Shown here: in pieces, positions 39,249-47,798 of the stretch
Position numbering within the stretch: position 1 is the first letter of the stretch
Layout: every line of letters starts with the position of its first letter
DNA from: Sandaracinaceae bacterium
GTDB lineage: Bacteria; Myxococcota_A; Polyangia; Polyangiales; Sandaracinaceae
NCBI GenBank assembly: GCA_019694315.1
Contig: JAIBCE010000004.1
Coordinates: 1 to 64,000, forward strand
Length of the DNA: 64,000 nt
Reading direction: 5' to 3'
Position numbers and translations under genes: made by a program
The notes under the pieces: model-generated
Database searches by the model: none
The model's input: the letters and a program-made list of their open reading frames with translations, nothing else
Told to the model about the DNA's origin: nothing

Positions 39249-41744
39249 TCAGCCGAGCGCGCTCGCGAGGCGCAGGAGATCGGCGAAGACGCCACCGGCC
39301 GTGACCTCGGGGCCCGCGCCCGGACCGCGCACGACGAGGGGCTGGCTCGCGTAGCGCGCGCTCGTGAAGGCGATGACGTTGTCGGTCGCGGCGAGGCCCG
39401 CGAACGCGTGGCTCCGCGGATACGGGAGCAGGGCGACCTTCGCGCGGCCGTCGGCGCTCACGACGCCCACGTAGCGGAGCACCGAGGCCTCGGCGCTCGC
39501 CCGCTCGAGGCGGCTCTTCATCGCGTCGTCGTGCTCGGGCAGCGCGTCGAGGAAGGCGCTCGCGCTCACGCCGCGCAGCGCCTCCGGCACGAGGCTCTCG
39601 ATCTCCACGTCCGAGAGCTCGATCGCGACGCCCATCTCACGCGCGAGGATCACGAGCTTGCGGGCCACGTCCATGCCCGAGAGATCGTCGCGAGGGTCGG
39701 GCTCGGTGTAGCCCCGCGCCTTGGCCTCGCGCACGACCTCCGAGAAGGGGCGCGTACCGTCCCACACGTTGAACACGTACGAGAGCGTGCCGGAGAGCAC
39801 GCCCTCGATCTTCGCGACGCGATCGCCCGTGCGCACGAGATCCCGCAGGGTCGCGATCACCGGAAGGCCTGCGCCGACGGTGGCTTCGTAGAGCCAGGAG
39901 CGTCCACGCGCTTCGTGCGCGCGCAGCGCTCGGTACCGCACGAGCGGGCCTGCGCCGGCGCGCTTGTTGGGCGTCACGACGTGCAGGCCCTGCGAGAGCC
40001 AGCCCTCGTAGCGTGTCGCGACCTCCTCGCTCGCCGTCGCGTCGACGATCACCGCGTGCGGCAGGTGCGGCGCGCGCACGTGCGCGGCGAGCGCGTCGAG
40101 ATCGAGGGGCGTGGTGCTGGAGTCGAGGGCGATCAGCGCGCGCTCCGGGGAGAGACCGGTCTCGCTCAGCACCATGCGCTTGCTGTCGGCGACCGCGCGC
40201 AGGCGGAGATCGAGGCGGAGCGTCTCGCGCAGGACGGGGGCCTGCTCGGCGAGCTGCGCGAGCAGGGCCTTGCCCACGAGGCCAGGGCCCACGAGGCCCA
40301 CGGAGAGCACGCGATCGCTCAGCACGAAGCCCGCGTGCACGGCGCGGAGCGCGCGCGTGGAGTCGGCGCGATCGACGACGGCCGAGATGTTGCGCTCGGA
40401 GCTGCCCTGCGCGATGGCCCGCACGCTCACGCCGGCCTTGGCGAGCGCCGAGAAGAAGGTCGCGGCGACACCGGGCGTGTGGGCCATGCGATCGCCCACG
40501 GCGGCGAGGATCGTCTGGCCGGGCACGAGCTCCACGCGCTGGACGAGGCCCTCGCCGATCTCCGCGGCGAACGCGCGGGAGATCACCTCGCGCGCGATGC
40601 CGCCATGACGCTCGGGCACGGCGACGCAGATCGAGTGCTCGGAGCTGCCCTGCGAGATGAGCACCACCGACACGCCCGCGTTGCGCAGCGCACCGAAGAG
40701 GCGCTCGGCGACGCCTGGCACGCCGATCATCCCGCTGCCCTCGAGGTTCACGAGCGCGATGCCGTCGAAGGTGGAGAAGCCAGCGACCGCGCGGCGCGCG
40801 AGACCCTCGAGGCGCGTGGGCGACGCGATGAGCGAGCCGGGGCGCTCGGGCGCGAACGTGTTCTTGATGCGGATCGGGATGTCGCGCGCGATCGCGGGCT
40901 CCATCGTGCGGGGGTGCAGCACCTTCGCGCCGAAGTACGCGAGCTCGCAGGCCTCGTCGTAGCTCATGGCCTCGAGCACCACGGCCTCGGGCACGCGCCG
41001 TGGATCGGCCGAGAGCACGCCGTCGACGTCGGTCCAGATCACGATCTCCTCGGCGCCGAGGAGCGCACCGAAGATGCTCCCCGAGAAGTCCGAGCCGTTG
41101 CGCTTGAGCGTGGTGGGCACGCCCTCGCGGGTGGAGGCGATGAAGCCGGTGATCACCGTGAGCTCCGCAGCGTGGCGCCGTCGGAAGTCGCCGAGGCGCT
41201 TCTCGCTGAGCGCCCAGTCGATGCGTGGGCCGCTCTCGTGGCTCGTGACCACGAGGACCTCACGCGCGTCGAGCCAGCTCGCCGGATGGCCCTCGGCCAC
41301 GAGGTGTGCGGCGAGGAGCTGCGCCGACCAGAGCTCGCCGTAGCCCGAGACGAGCTCCTCGGTGAGCTCGGAGGCGCCGCGTCCGAGCCACACGCCGCGG
41401 AGCACGTCTGCGAGATCGCGACCGTCGCGCGCCAGGATCGACGCGAAGCGCTCGGCGTCGGCTGGCGAGAGGAGCTCGCTCGCCACCTCGCGATGGCGCG
41501 CGAGCAGGGCCTCGAGGGCCGCGGGATAGGTCTCGTCTCGCTGCTTGGCGCGGCTGACGAGGTCGAGCAGGCCGTCGGTCACCTTCGACATCGCGGACAC
41601 GACGATGCCCTGCGTGCGGAGGCTGCCATCGGGCGCCCTCCGGTAGGGCGCGCCCGTGACGATGCGCGCGACGTTGCGGTAGCGATCGGCCCCCGCGACG
41701 CTCGTGCCTCCGAATTTGTGGACCAGGAACGAAGGAGGGCTCAT
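39249..41744 (-). CDS. thrA: Bifunctional aspartate kinase/homoserine dehydrogenase
   Basis: 831 residues, close to E. coli ThrA (820). N-terminal aspartate kinase: KFGGTSVAGADRYRNVA at residues 10-26, then FSGSIFGALLGAEEIVIWTDVDGV substrate loop. Two ACT domains follow in the centre (about 320-470; SVVLISQGSSEHSICVAV and SVRAIAQGSSERNISAVV), the site of threonine feedback. C-terminal homoserine dehydrogenase begins with the NAD(P) loop GLVGPGLVGKALLAQL and has TPNKRAGAGPLV and GVLSGTLSYVFN. It supplies homoserine for Thr and Met and is not grouped with thrB or thrC. Confidence 0.96.
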   Translation of the reverse strand: MSPPSFLVHKFGGTSVAGADRYRNVARIVTGAPYRRAPDGSLRTQGIVVSAMSKVTDGLLDLVSRAKQRDETYPAALEALLARHREVASELLSPADAERFASILARDGRDLADVLRGVWLGRGASELTEELVSGYGELWSAQLLAAHLVAEGHPASWLDAREVLVVTSHESGPRIDWALSEKRLGDFRRRHAAELTVITGFIASTREGVPTTLKRNGSDFSGSIFGALLGAEEIVIWTDVDGVLSADPRRVPEAVVLEAMSYDEACELAYFGAKVLHPRTMEPAIARDIPIRIKNTFAPERPGSLIASPTRLEGLARRAVAGFSTFDGIALVNLEGSGMIGVPGVAERLFGALRNAGVSVVLISQGSSEHSICVAVPERHGGIAREVISRAFAAEIGEGLVQRVELVPGQTILAAVGDRMAHTPGVAATFFSALAKAGVSVRAIAQGSSERNISAVVDRADSTRALRAVHAGFVLSDRVLSVGLVGPGLVGKALLAQLAEQAPVLRETLRLDLRLRAVADSKRMVLSETGLSPERALIALDSSTTPLDLDALAAHVRAPHLPHAVIVDATASEEVATRYEGWLSQGLHVVTPNKRAGAGPLVRYRALRAHEARGRSWLYEATVGAGLPVIATLRDLVRTGDRVAKIEGVLSGTLSYVFNVWDGTRPFSEVVREAKARGYTEPDPRDDLSGMDVARKLVILAREMGVAIELSDVEIESLVPEALRGVSASAFLDALPEHDDAMKSRLERASAEASVLRYVGVVSADGRAKVALLPYPRSHAFAGLAATDNVIAFTSARYASQPLVVRGPGAGPEVTAGGVFADLLRLASALG

Positions 41745-41794
41745 CGAGCGCAGGAATACCGCGGATCGGAGCTCGCGCGTACGATGGCCCGACC

Positions 41795-42280
41795 ATGCCC
41801 TGGACGGCGCTACCGAGACTGCTCGCGGCGATCACGCTCGCGCTCGCGCTCGTCGTGGTCGTGGGCTCGGCGCCCGTGATGCGCTCTCGCGCGCAGACGT
41901 CGATCGCCCCGCAGGCGGCGATCGACGTCGCGCTCGAGGCGCCTCGAGGCCCCATCCACGTGGGCGATGCGCTCGAGATCGTCGCGCACGTGAACCTGCG
42001 CGAGGGCGCTCGCGGTCCGTGGATGCTCTCGCCCACCTCCGACGGGCCAGCCCTCGAGGTGGTGCGCGGGCGCCTGCTCTCGATCGACGCCGACACGCTC
42101 GAGCACACCGACCGAGAACTCGAGGCACGGCTGCGGATCCCGGTGCTCGCGCGTGCGCAGGGAACGACCGTGCTCCGGGCGCGGGTCGAGGCGTACGGGT
42201 GCCGCGAGGGCCGCTGCCGCACGATCGACGGTGAAGGCTCGCTCGTCGTCGAGGTGCTGCCGGCGCCCATCACCCCTTGA
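41795..42280 (+). CDS. Exported hypothetical protein
   Basis: 161 residues. N-terminal hydrophobic segment LLAAITLALALVVVVGSAPV serves as signal or anchor. The mature part is one beta-sandwich-like domain (IDVALEAPRGPIHVGDALEI, ending GEGSLVVEVLPAP) with a two-Cys hairpin GCREGRC. It resembles in outline the small Ig-like domain preceding thiol-disulfide transporters, but I cannot assign it. First gene of a run that leads into a thioredoxin-like protein and a histidine kinase. Confidence 0.6.
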   Translation: MPWTALPRLLAAITLALALVVVVGSAPVMRSRAQTSIAPQAAIDVALEAPRGPIHVGDALEIVAHVNLREGARGPWMLSPTSDGPALEVVRGRLLSIDADTLEHTDRELEARLRIPVLARAQGTTVLRARVEAYGCREGRCRTIDGEGSLVVEVLPAPITP

Positions 42281-42342
42281 GGGGGACATTCGACACCACG
42301 CTCTCTCAGGATCCGGGTCGGACCGAACGATGAGCCCCTCGT

Positions 42343-42969
42343 ATGGGTCCATACTCGGAGGGCATCGAGACGGGCGTTCAGCACCGTGAGGCGTTCGCGG
42401 ACCCTCGCGTGCTCGCGGTGCTCCTCGTGTGGCTCGTGGCCACGGGTGTCGGGGTTGGGGCGCTCTGGCGCTTCTCGGAGACGCCGGGCGAGGCCGCGGA
42501 GGCGCCGCTGGCATGGCCCGCGGAGACCGGGATCCCGACGACATCGGGCACACCGACGCTGCTCGTGTTCGTACACTCCGTGTGCGACGGCTCGCGCGCA
42601 ACGCTGTCGGTGCTCGACGACGTGCTCGAGGACGCGCGCCGTCCGGTCTCGACGCACGTGGTGGTCGAGTCGGGCACCGACTCCGCCGAGATCGTGCGAC
42701 GCGCGCGAGAGATCGTCGGCGTCGAGGTGCGGGTCGAGCGCGACGAGCTCGAGGCGCGGCGCTTCGGCGTCCACACCGCGGGGCAGGTGCTGCTCTACGA
42801 CGAGCGCGGTGTGCTCCGCTTCTCGGGCGGCATCACGCTCGGGCGACCACGGCTCGGCTCCTCCCGAGGCGCCGATCATCTGCGCGCGCTCCTCTCGGGA
42901 CGCGCCTCCGAGACGGTCGCGCTCGCGCGCGCCGACGTCTTCGGCTGCGATCAGAGGGCGGTACCGTGA
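42343..42969 (+). CDS. Membrane-anchored thioredoxin-fold-like protein with altered active site
   Basis: 208 residues. One membrane helix (LAVLLVWLVATGVGVGALW) followed by a thioredoxin-like region: TPTLLVFVHSVCDGSRATLS, a beta strand VSTHVVVESG, and RFGVHTAGQVLLYDERGVLR, where the TAGQ takes the place of the cis-Pro loop. The usual CxxC reads CDGS, keeping only the first Cys, so redox exchange with two thiols is not possible; a single-Cys or binding role is more likely. The stop overlaps the histidine kinase start (GTGA), suggesting a shared signal path. Confidence 0.62.
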   Translation: MGPYSEGIETGVQHREAFADPRVLAVLLVWLVATGVGVGALWRFSETPGEAAEAPLAWPAETGIPTTSGTPTLLVFVHSVCDGSRATLSVLDDVLEDARRPVSTHVVVESGTDSAEIVRRAREIVGVEVRVERDELEARRFGVHTAGQVLLYDERGVLRFSGGITLGRPRLGSSRGADHLRALLSGRASETVALARADVFGCDQRAVP

Positions 42970-45323
42970 CGGCCGCTTCCGGAGCAGGAGCGAGCGTGAC
43001 GCGGTCCATTCCGCCCACGATGGCGCAGGTCCGCAACGAGCTCCTCCTCGCGACACGCCGCGACGTCCAGCGCATGGCGGGGATCCTCTTCGTCTTGCAG
43101 TGGGTCGGCGCCATCGCGTTCGCGGCGACGACCGTCGCGCGTAGCTGGGACAGCCACGGGCCGATCCTGCACCCGCACCTCTATGCCGCGGTGGTGCTCG
43201 GCGCGGTGGCGACGCTCTTGCCGACGATGCTCGCCCGCCTCCATGCCGACAGCCGTGCCACGACGATCGCCACCGCAGTGGGGCAGATGACGTTCGCCAT
43301 CCTGCTCACCGTGGTCTCGGGCGGTCGCATCGCGTTCGCGTCGACGGCGCTCGCTTCGCTCGCGTTCCTGGCCTTCTTCCGCGACGAGACGGTCATCGTC
43401 GTGGCGGGAGCGATCGCGCTCTCGGCCGAGCTCGCGATGCATGTCGCGCAAGGACAGTCGCTCGCGGTCGGGTCGACCGATGCGGTGACGATCTTGTTGA
43501 CCACCGTGGCCCTCGTCTGGGGCGGCATCCAGGCCAGACGCGCCGTGACGGCGATCGCGGAGGCGCGTGTGAACGTCGAGACGGCCCGCGTGGACGTCGA
43601 GCTGACCCGCGCGGTGCTCGATCAGCGCGACGCCGACGCGCGCGAGCAGGCCGTCCGTGCGCGCGTGGATCAGGCGGAGCAGCACGAGCGAGAGGCCTCC
43701 CTCAAGACTCGCACGCAGCTGCTCGCCTCCCTGAGCCACGAGCTCCGCACCCCGCTCAACGCCGTCGTGGGCTTCCTCGATCTCCTCGCGCGCTCGAGCT
43801 TGACCACGCCGCAGAGCAGCCACGTGGAGGGCGCGCGCACCTCGGCCAAGCACGTGCTCGCGCTGATCTCGGACGTGCTCGACGCCTCGAAGATCGAGAG
43901 CGGGGCGCTCGAGCTGGAGCGGGCGGCGTTCGACGTGGCCAACACGGTCCGCGAGGCAGCGCGCCTGGTGGAGAGCAGCGCGCGCGACCGCAACGTCACC
44001 CTCGAGGTGGACGTGGCCGACGACCTCACCGCTCCGCTCGTCGGCGATTCGCTCCGGCTCCGACAGATCGTCCTCAATTTGCTGTCCAACGCGATCAAGT
44101 TCACCCGGACCCGCGTCGTGCTCCGCGCCCGTTGGAGCGGCGAGACCGACTCGCTGAGCATCGAGGTGGAGGACGACGGCGTCGGCATTCCCGAGGACCG
44201 CGTCGCGCGCATCTTCGAGCCATACCGTCAGGCCGATCGCAGCACGAGCCGTCGTCACGGAGGGACCGGCCTGGGTCTCTCGATCTCGCGGCAGCTCGCG
44301 CGTCTCATGCGCGGCGATCTCGTCGTCGAGTCGCGGCACGGGAGCGGCTCGACCTTCCGGTTCTCGGCGCCGCTGCCCCGCGCCGACGCCGCCGATCTCG
44401 CGGTCGGCGCCTCGGAGGAGATGGCCGTCGAGGTCCCGCCGCTGCGGGTCCTGCTCGCGGACGACGACGCGTCGAACCGGCTCGTCGGTGGCCAGCTCCT
44501 CGGCGTCTTGGGGCACACGGTCGATCTCGCGATCGACGGCACGGACGCCCTCGAACAGGCGCTGGCCGTGCAGCACGACCTGATCATCCTCGACGTCGAG
44601 ATGCCGCACCTCGACGGCACGGAGGTCGCGCGGCGCCTGCGCACCGCGGGCGTGAACGTGCCCATCCTCGGCTTCACGGGGCATGCCTCGAGCCAGCAGC
44701 GCGTGGCGTGTCTGAGGGCGGGCATGGACGGTGTCGTCGAGAAGCCGGCGGACCTCTCGCGTCTCTCCAAGGGCATCCTCGACGTGCTCCTGCCTCCGGG
44801 CGGGCCCCACCGCCGGGAGAACGGCGCGGAGGTCGCGAAGTCGCTGGCGTCGCACGTGGGCGTTCCCACACCTCCGATCGGCGTCTCCCGTCCGGAGGTG
44901 GCGGAGGCGCTCGCTGCGCGTCTGGCGGCCAACACGGCCCCGCACCCCAAGCCGTCGGCGCCCCTGCGCGACGTCGGCTCGGGCCTCGATCTCGACGAGC
45001 TCGATCAGCGGGTGGGCGGCGATGCACAGCTCTTCCGCGACGTGCTCGTGGCCGTCCGCGACGAGTCGCGTCGTCTCTTCTGCGAGCTCGGGCAGGCGAC
45101 GGAACGTCGCGATCTCGAGGGCATGCGCAAGGTGGCCCACACCCTCAAGGGCTGCGTCGCGAACGTCGGCGCGCGTCCCGTGCGCGAGGCCGTGACCGCA
45201 GTGGAGGTGGCCGCCAAGGCCGGTGAGGTGGAGCGGGCGCTCGAGCTCGCTGGCCACGCAATCACGCTCGGCGATTCGCTCGCTGCAGCGCTCGCGCACG
45301 CCTGCGAACAACGTGCGGCGTGA
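42966..45323 (+). CDS. Membrane hybrid histidine kinase with receiver and HPt domains
   Basis: 785 residues from GTG 42966, which overlaps the previous stop; ATG 43020 is an alternative. About six hydrophobic helices (residues 40-190), a coiled coil (195-250), then HisKA with His258 in ASLSHELRTPLNAVVG, and HATPase with NLLSNAIKFT (N box), DDGVGIP (G1) and GGTGLGLSI (G2). Receiver domain with Asp543 in LIILDVEMPHLDG and Lys593. HPt domain with His725 in MRKVAHTLKGC. All four phosphorelay sites are intact, so a His-Asp-His relay within one protein is expected, like ArcB- or BarA-type kinases. Final receiver partner unknown; the receiver-CheX protein downstream is a candidate. Confidence 0.9.
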   Translation: MTAASGAGASVTRSIPPTMAQVRNELLLATRRDVQRMAGILFVLQWVGAIAFAATTVARSWDSHGPILHPHLYAAVVLGAVATLLPTMLARLHADSRATTIATAVGQMTFAILLTVVSGGRIAFASTALASLAFLAFFRDETVIVVAGAIALSAELAMHVAQGQSLAVGSTDAVTILLTTVALVWGGIQARRAVTAIAEARVNVETARVDVELTRAVLDQRDADAREQAVRARVDQAEQHEREASLKTRTQLLASLSHELRTPLNAVVGFLDLLARSSLTTPQSSHVEGARTSAKHVLALISDVLDASKIESGALELERAAFDVANTVREAARLVESSARDRNVTLEVDVADDLTAPLVGDSLRLRQIVLNLLSNAIKFTRTRVVLRARWSGETDSLSIEVEDDGVGIPEDRVARIFEPYRQADRSTSRRHGGTGLGLSISRQLARLMRGDLVVESRHGSGSTFRFSAPLPRADAADLAVGASEEMAVEVPPLRVLLADDDASNRLVGGQLLGVLGHTVDLAIDGTDALEQALAVQHDLIILDVEMPHLDGTEVARRLRTAGVNVPILGFTGHASSQQRVACLRAGMDGVVEKPADLSRLSKGILDVLLPPGGPHRRENGAEVAKSLASHVGVPTPPIGVSRPEVAEALAARLAANTAPHPKPSAPLRDVGSGLDLDELDQRVGGDAQLFRDVLVAVRDESRRLFCELGQATERRDLEGMRKVAHTLKGCVANVGARPVREAVTAVEVAAKAGEVERALELAGHAITLGDSLAAALAHACEQRAA

Positions 45324-45389
45324 GCCCTTCGTCACTCGTCGTCGATTCTACGCTCGAGCTCGTCTCACCACCTCCCGTCGGAGATCCCC

Positions 45390-46541
45390 ATGGACGTCAT
45401 CGTCGTCGAAGACTCGGTCGCGCAGGCGCTCCTGCTCGAGCGCCAGATCACCGCGCTCGGCCACACGGTACGCGGCGCGCGGAGCGGCGGAAAGGCCGTG
45501 GAGCTCCTCAAGGAGCGCCTGCCGAACTTGCTCGTGACCGATGGCATCCTGCCCGAGCTCAGCGGCGAAGCGCTCACGCGCCTCGTCCGATCACAGGACG
45601 GCACGCGCTACGTCTACGTGCTCTTCGTGTCGGGCACCGAGGGGCCGGAGGCGATGAAGGCCGCCTTCGCAGCGGGCGCGGACGACTACATGGTCAAGCC
45701 GCTCGATCGCGAGCAGCTCATCGCGCGGCTTCGCGTCGCCGATCGCATCAGTCACCTCGAGACGCGCCTGCGCGGACGTGTTCGCGAGCTCGAGAGCGCC
45801 CTGCGCAGGCTCGAGGCCGCGGCCACCATGGCCGGCGCGGCCGTCGTCGCGCGCAGCACGAACGTCGCCCCGACCGTGATCCACGCCGACGACGAGCTCG
45901 TGCCCCGCGAGCTCGCGGAGAAGAACGCGTATCGCCGCATGGCCGACACGATCCGTCGCATGGTGGGCGAATTCGTGCAGAAGGAATTCGCCGTCGGCGC
46001 CAGGCCCCCCGAATTCCAGCCCGCGCTCGCGCGCGAGATCGCGCTCACCAGCGTGAGCCTCGTGGTGGAGCTGCGGATCGTCCTCTCGGTCGAGCAGAAC
46101 GTGGCGAACGAGCTCGCAGTCGGGCTGTTCGGGCCCGACCCCGATCCCGCGCTCGTGGAGGACACGCTGGCCGAGCTCGCGAACCTCGCGATGGGCGGCG
46201 TGAAGGCGTCGTACGCCGAGGAAGGCGTGACGCTCACGAGCGGCCTCCCCTCGCCGATCCCCTTGCCGCTCGTCCACGTCAGCGGCGCCCTCGCGCACCG
46301 CGAGTACTTCTTCGTCGCGGAGGACGGAACCCGCATGGCCCTCACCGTCGAGGTCGCCCGCTGCCCCACGCGTCGCGCGCGGAGCTTCGAGCTCACCGAG
46401 GGCATGATCCTCGCCTCGCCCGTGACGAACGCCGCAGGCGTGCTGCTGGTCCCTGGTGGCGTGCGCCTCACGACGGTCACGATCGAGAAGATCGCCCGCA
46501 CGCTCCCCAACGAGCACTTCGAGGTGATCGCGAGCCGCTGA
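45390..46541 (+). CDS. Receiver domain fused to a CheX-like phosphatase domain
   Basis: 383 residues. Receiver at 1-118 (VVEDS acidic pair, phospho-Asp51 in TDGILPEL, Lys103 in MVKPL). A coiled-coil linker (120-150) leads to a CheC/CheX-like domain at about 180-330 with E262 and N265 in AELANLAMGG, matching the ExxN catalytic pair of CheY-P phosphatases. The last 50 residues (LTEGMILASPVTNAAGVLLV) look like the short segment seen before HD-GYP domains, but no HD-GYP follows. It sits 66 bp after the hybrid kinase, same strand. Confidence 0.78.
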   Translation: MDVIVVEDSVAQALLLERQITALGHTVRGARSGGKAVELLKERLPNLLVTDGILPELSGEALTRLVRSQDGTRYVYVLFVSGTEGPEAMKAAFAAGADDYMVKPLDREQLIARLRVADRISHLETRLRGRVRELESALRRLEAAATMAGAAVVARSTNVAPTVIHADDELVPRELAEKNAYRRMADTIRRMVGEFVQKEFAVGARPPEFQPALAREIALTSVSLVVELRIVLSVEQNVANELAVGLFGPDPDPALVEDTLAELANLAMGGVKASYAEEGVTLTSGLPSPIPLPLVHVSGALAHREYFFVAEDGTRMALTVEVARCPTRRARSFELTEGMILASPVTNAAGVLLVPGGVRLTTVTIEKIARTLPNEHFEVIASR

Positions 46542-46696
46542 TCGCGCGCGCGCTCGCGTGGAGAGGCCTGGCTCGCGCTGGGCCTCTCTCGCATGGGGCG
46601 CGCTGCATCGCGTCGCGGGCTCGCCGCCCCACGGGCCTCGTCGAAGGGCGCTCCCGCGGAGGTCACGCGTCTCCCAACGAGGAGACGCCCGGAGGA

Positions 46697-46851
46697 CTGA
46701 GAGAGGGAGAAAGAATCGCCGTTGGGGACGCCACGCGGCGGGGTTGCGCAGCAACCCCAGGAGCGCGCGAGAAAGCGAGGCTTGGGGAGCGTCGAGCAGG
46801 GGGGAATGGGGGGGAGTTGCCGACTCCCCCCGACCGCGCCGAAGGCGCGAA
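46697..46851 (-). repeat. Dispersed intergenic repeat, copy B (inverted relative to 11371-11577)
   Basis: Lies in the 384-bp gene-free stretch 46542-46925, which otherwise shows no ORF-like or regulatory feature I can name. 46754-46851 matches the reverse complement of 11371-11468 with two mismatches; 46706-46736 matches 11538-11568 with three. The central hairpin is GGGGTTGC-GCA-GCAACCCC (46740-46758), with arm bases different from copy A yet still paired. Another hairpin, GCGCC-GAA-GGCGC (46837-46849), is followed by a run of A. Confidence 0.85.
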
Positions 46852-46925
46852 AAAACTGACTCCTCCGGGCGTGGTGCTCGTCGATCGTGCCGCGCGGACC
46901 TGCGCCCGCGCGCGCCCGAGCCCCC

Positions 46926-47540
46926 CTACTTCATCGACGCGAGCTCGGCGCGCAGGGCATCGACGCGCGGGTGCCTCTCGCCTTCGGACGCGATCAGCAC
47001 GTCGATCTCGCGTCGCAGGAACGCTCGTGCCCGCGCGATCGCGCCCTGTCCGCGGTAGAGCTTGGACAGGGCCGAGAGGTTGCCGGCCAGCGAGCTGTGC
47101 TCGTGGCCGAGCTCCGCCTGCATCGTCTCGAGCGAGCTCAGGTAGGCCTCTTCCGCGCGACGCGCGTGGGCGCCGAGGAACCTGCGGCCCACCGCCAGGC
47201 GCGCCGCGATCTGCTCTGCATCCACGGGCTTACAGAGCATGTCGTCTGCGCCCGCCTCGAACGCACGCAGCGTGTGCTCGCGCGCCGAGAGTGTCGTGAT
47301 GACCAGGATGTACGTGTACGCGTCCGCCGTCTGCGCTGCGCGGATCTTCTGTGTGAGCTCGATGCCGCTCATCTTCGGCATCATCCAGTCGGTCATCACC
47401 ATCGGAAACGGCCGGGCCTTGTAGAGCTCCCACGCCTCGTCCCCATCGGCTGCCGCCACGACCTCGAGGCCGTTCGCGCGAGCGAGACCGGTCAGCAAGA
47501 TCCGCGTGGCGAGCTCGTCGTCCACCACCAAAGCACGCAT
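46926..47540 (-). CDS. Response regulator with C-terminal helical (TPR-like) extension
   Basis: 204 residues from ATG 47540 (GGGGAGGAC upstream). Receiver at 1-120: VVDDE acidic pair, phospho-Asp51 in MTDWMMPKMSG, Thr in LVITTLS and Lys in CKPVD. The last 80 residues are helical and resemble a TPR pair (ELGHEHSSLAGNLSALSKLY, RARAFLRREIDVLI). No DNA-binding domain. Divergent from cheA across a 258-bp gap, so a likely accessory output or adaptor of that system. Confidence 0.85.
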   Translation of the reverse strand: MRALVVDDELATRILLTGLARANGLEVVAAADGDEAWELYKARPFPMVMTDWMMPKMSGIELTQKIRAAQTADAYTYILVITTLSAREHTLRAFEAGADDMLCKPVDAEQIAARLAVGRRFLGAHARRAEEAYLSSLETMQAELGHEHSSLAGNLSALSKLYRGQGAIARARAFLRREIDVLIASEGERHPRVDALRAELASMK

Positions 47541-47798
47541 ACGTCCTCCCCTCTCTGCATCGGCCGAACGCGCCGGAACATGAGGCCGTCGTGGCCTGCT
47601 CCGATGCGCCGCTCGTGACTCCCGCGGAGCACCGCTCCCGCGCCGCCAGCAGCTTGGCATCGATCGCCAAGGAGTCGCCACCTCCGTTCCCGGCATCGAC
47701 GCGCGGACGCAAAACACCAAGGGAATTCGCGAGCTCCGTCGTCGGCATCGCCCTTGCTCAACGCCCGTCCGCGCCGAGTGCGCCGAGAGGGTGATGGC

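Noticed and set aside
47541-47798. Hidden gene in the gap between the response regulator and cheA
   Set aside because: Short open frames only, no ribosome site or motif; more likely the divergent promoter region, though no clear -35/-10 pair is seen.
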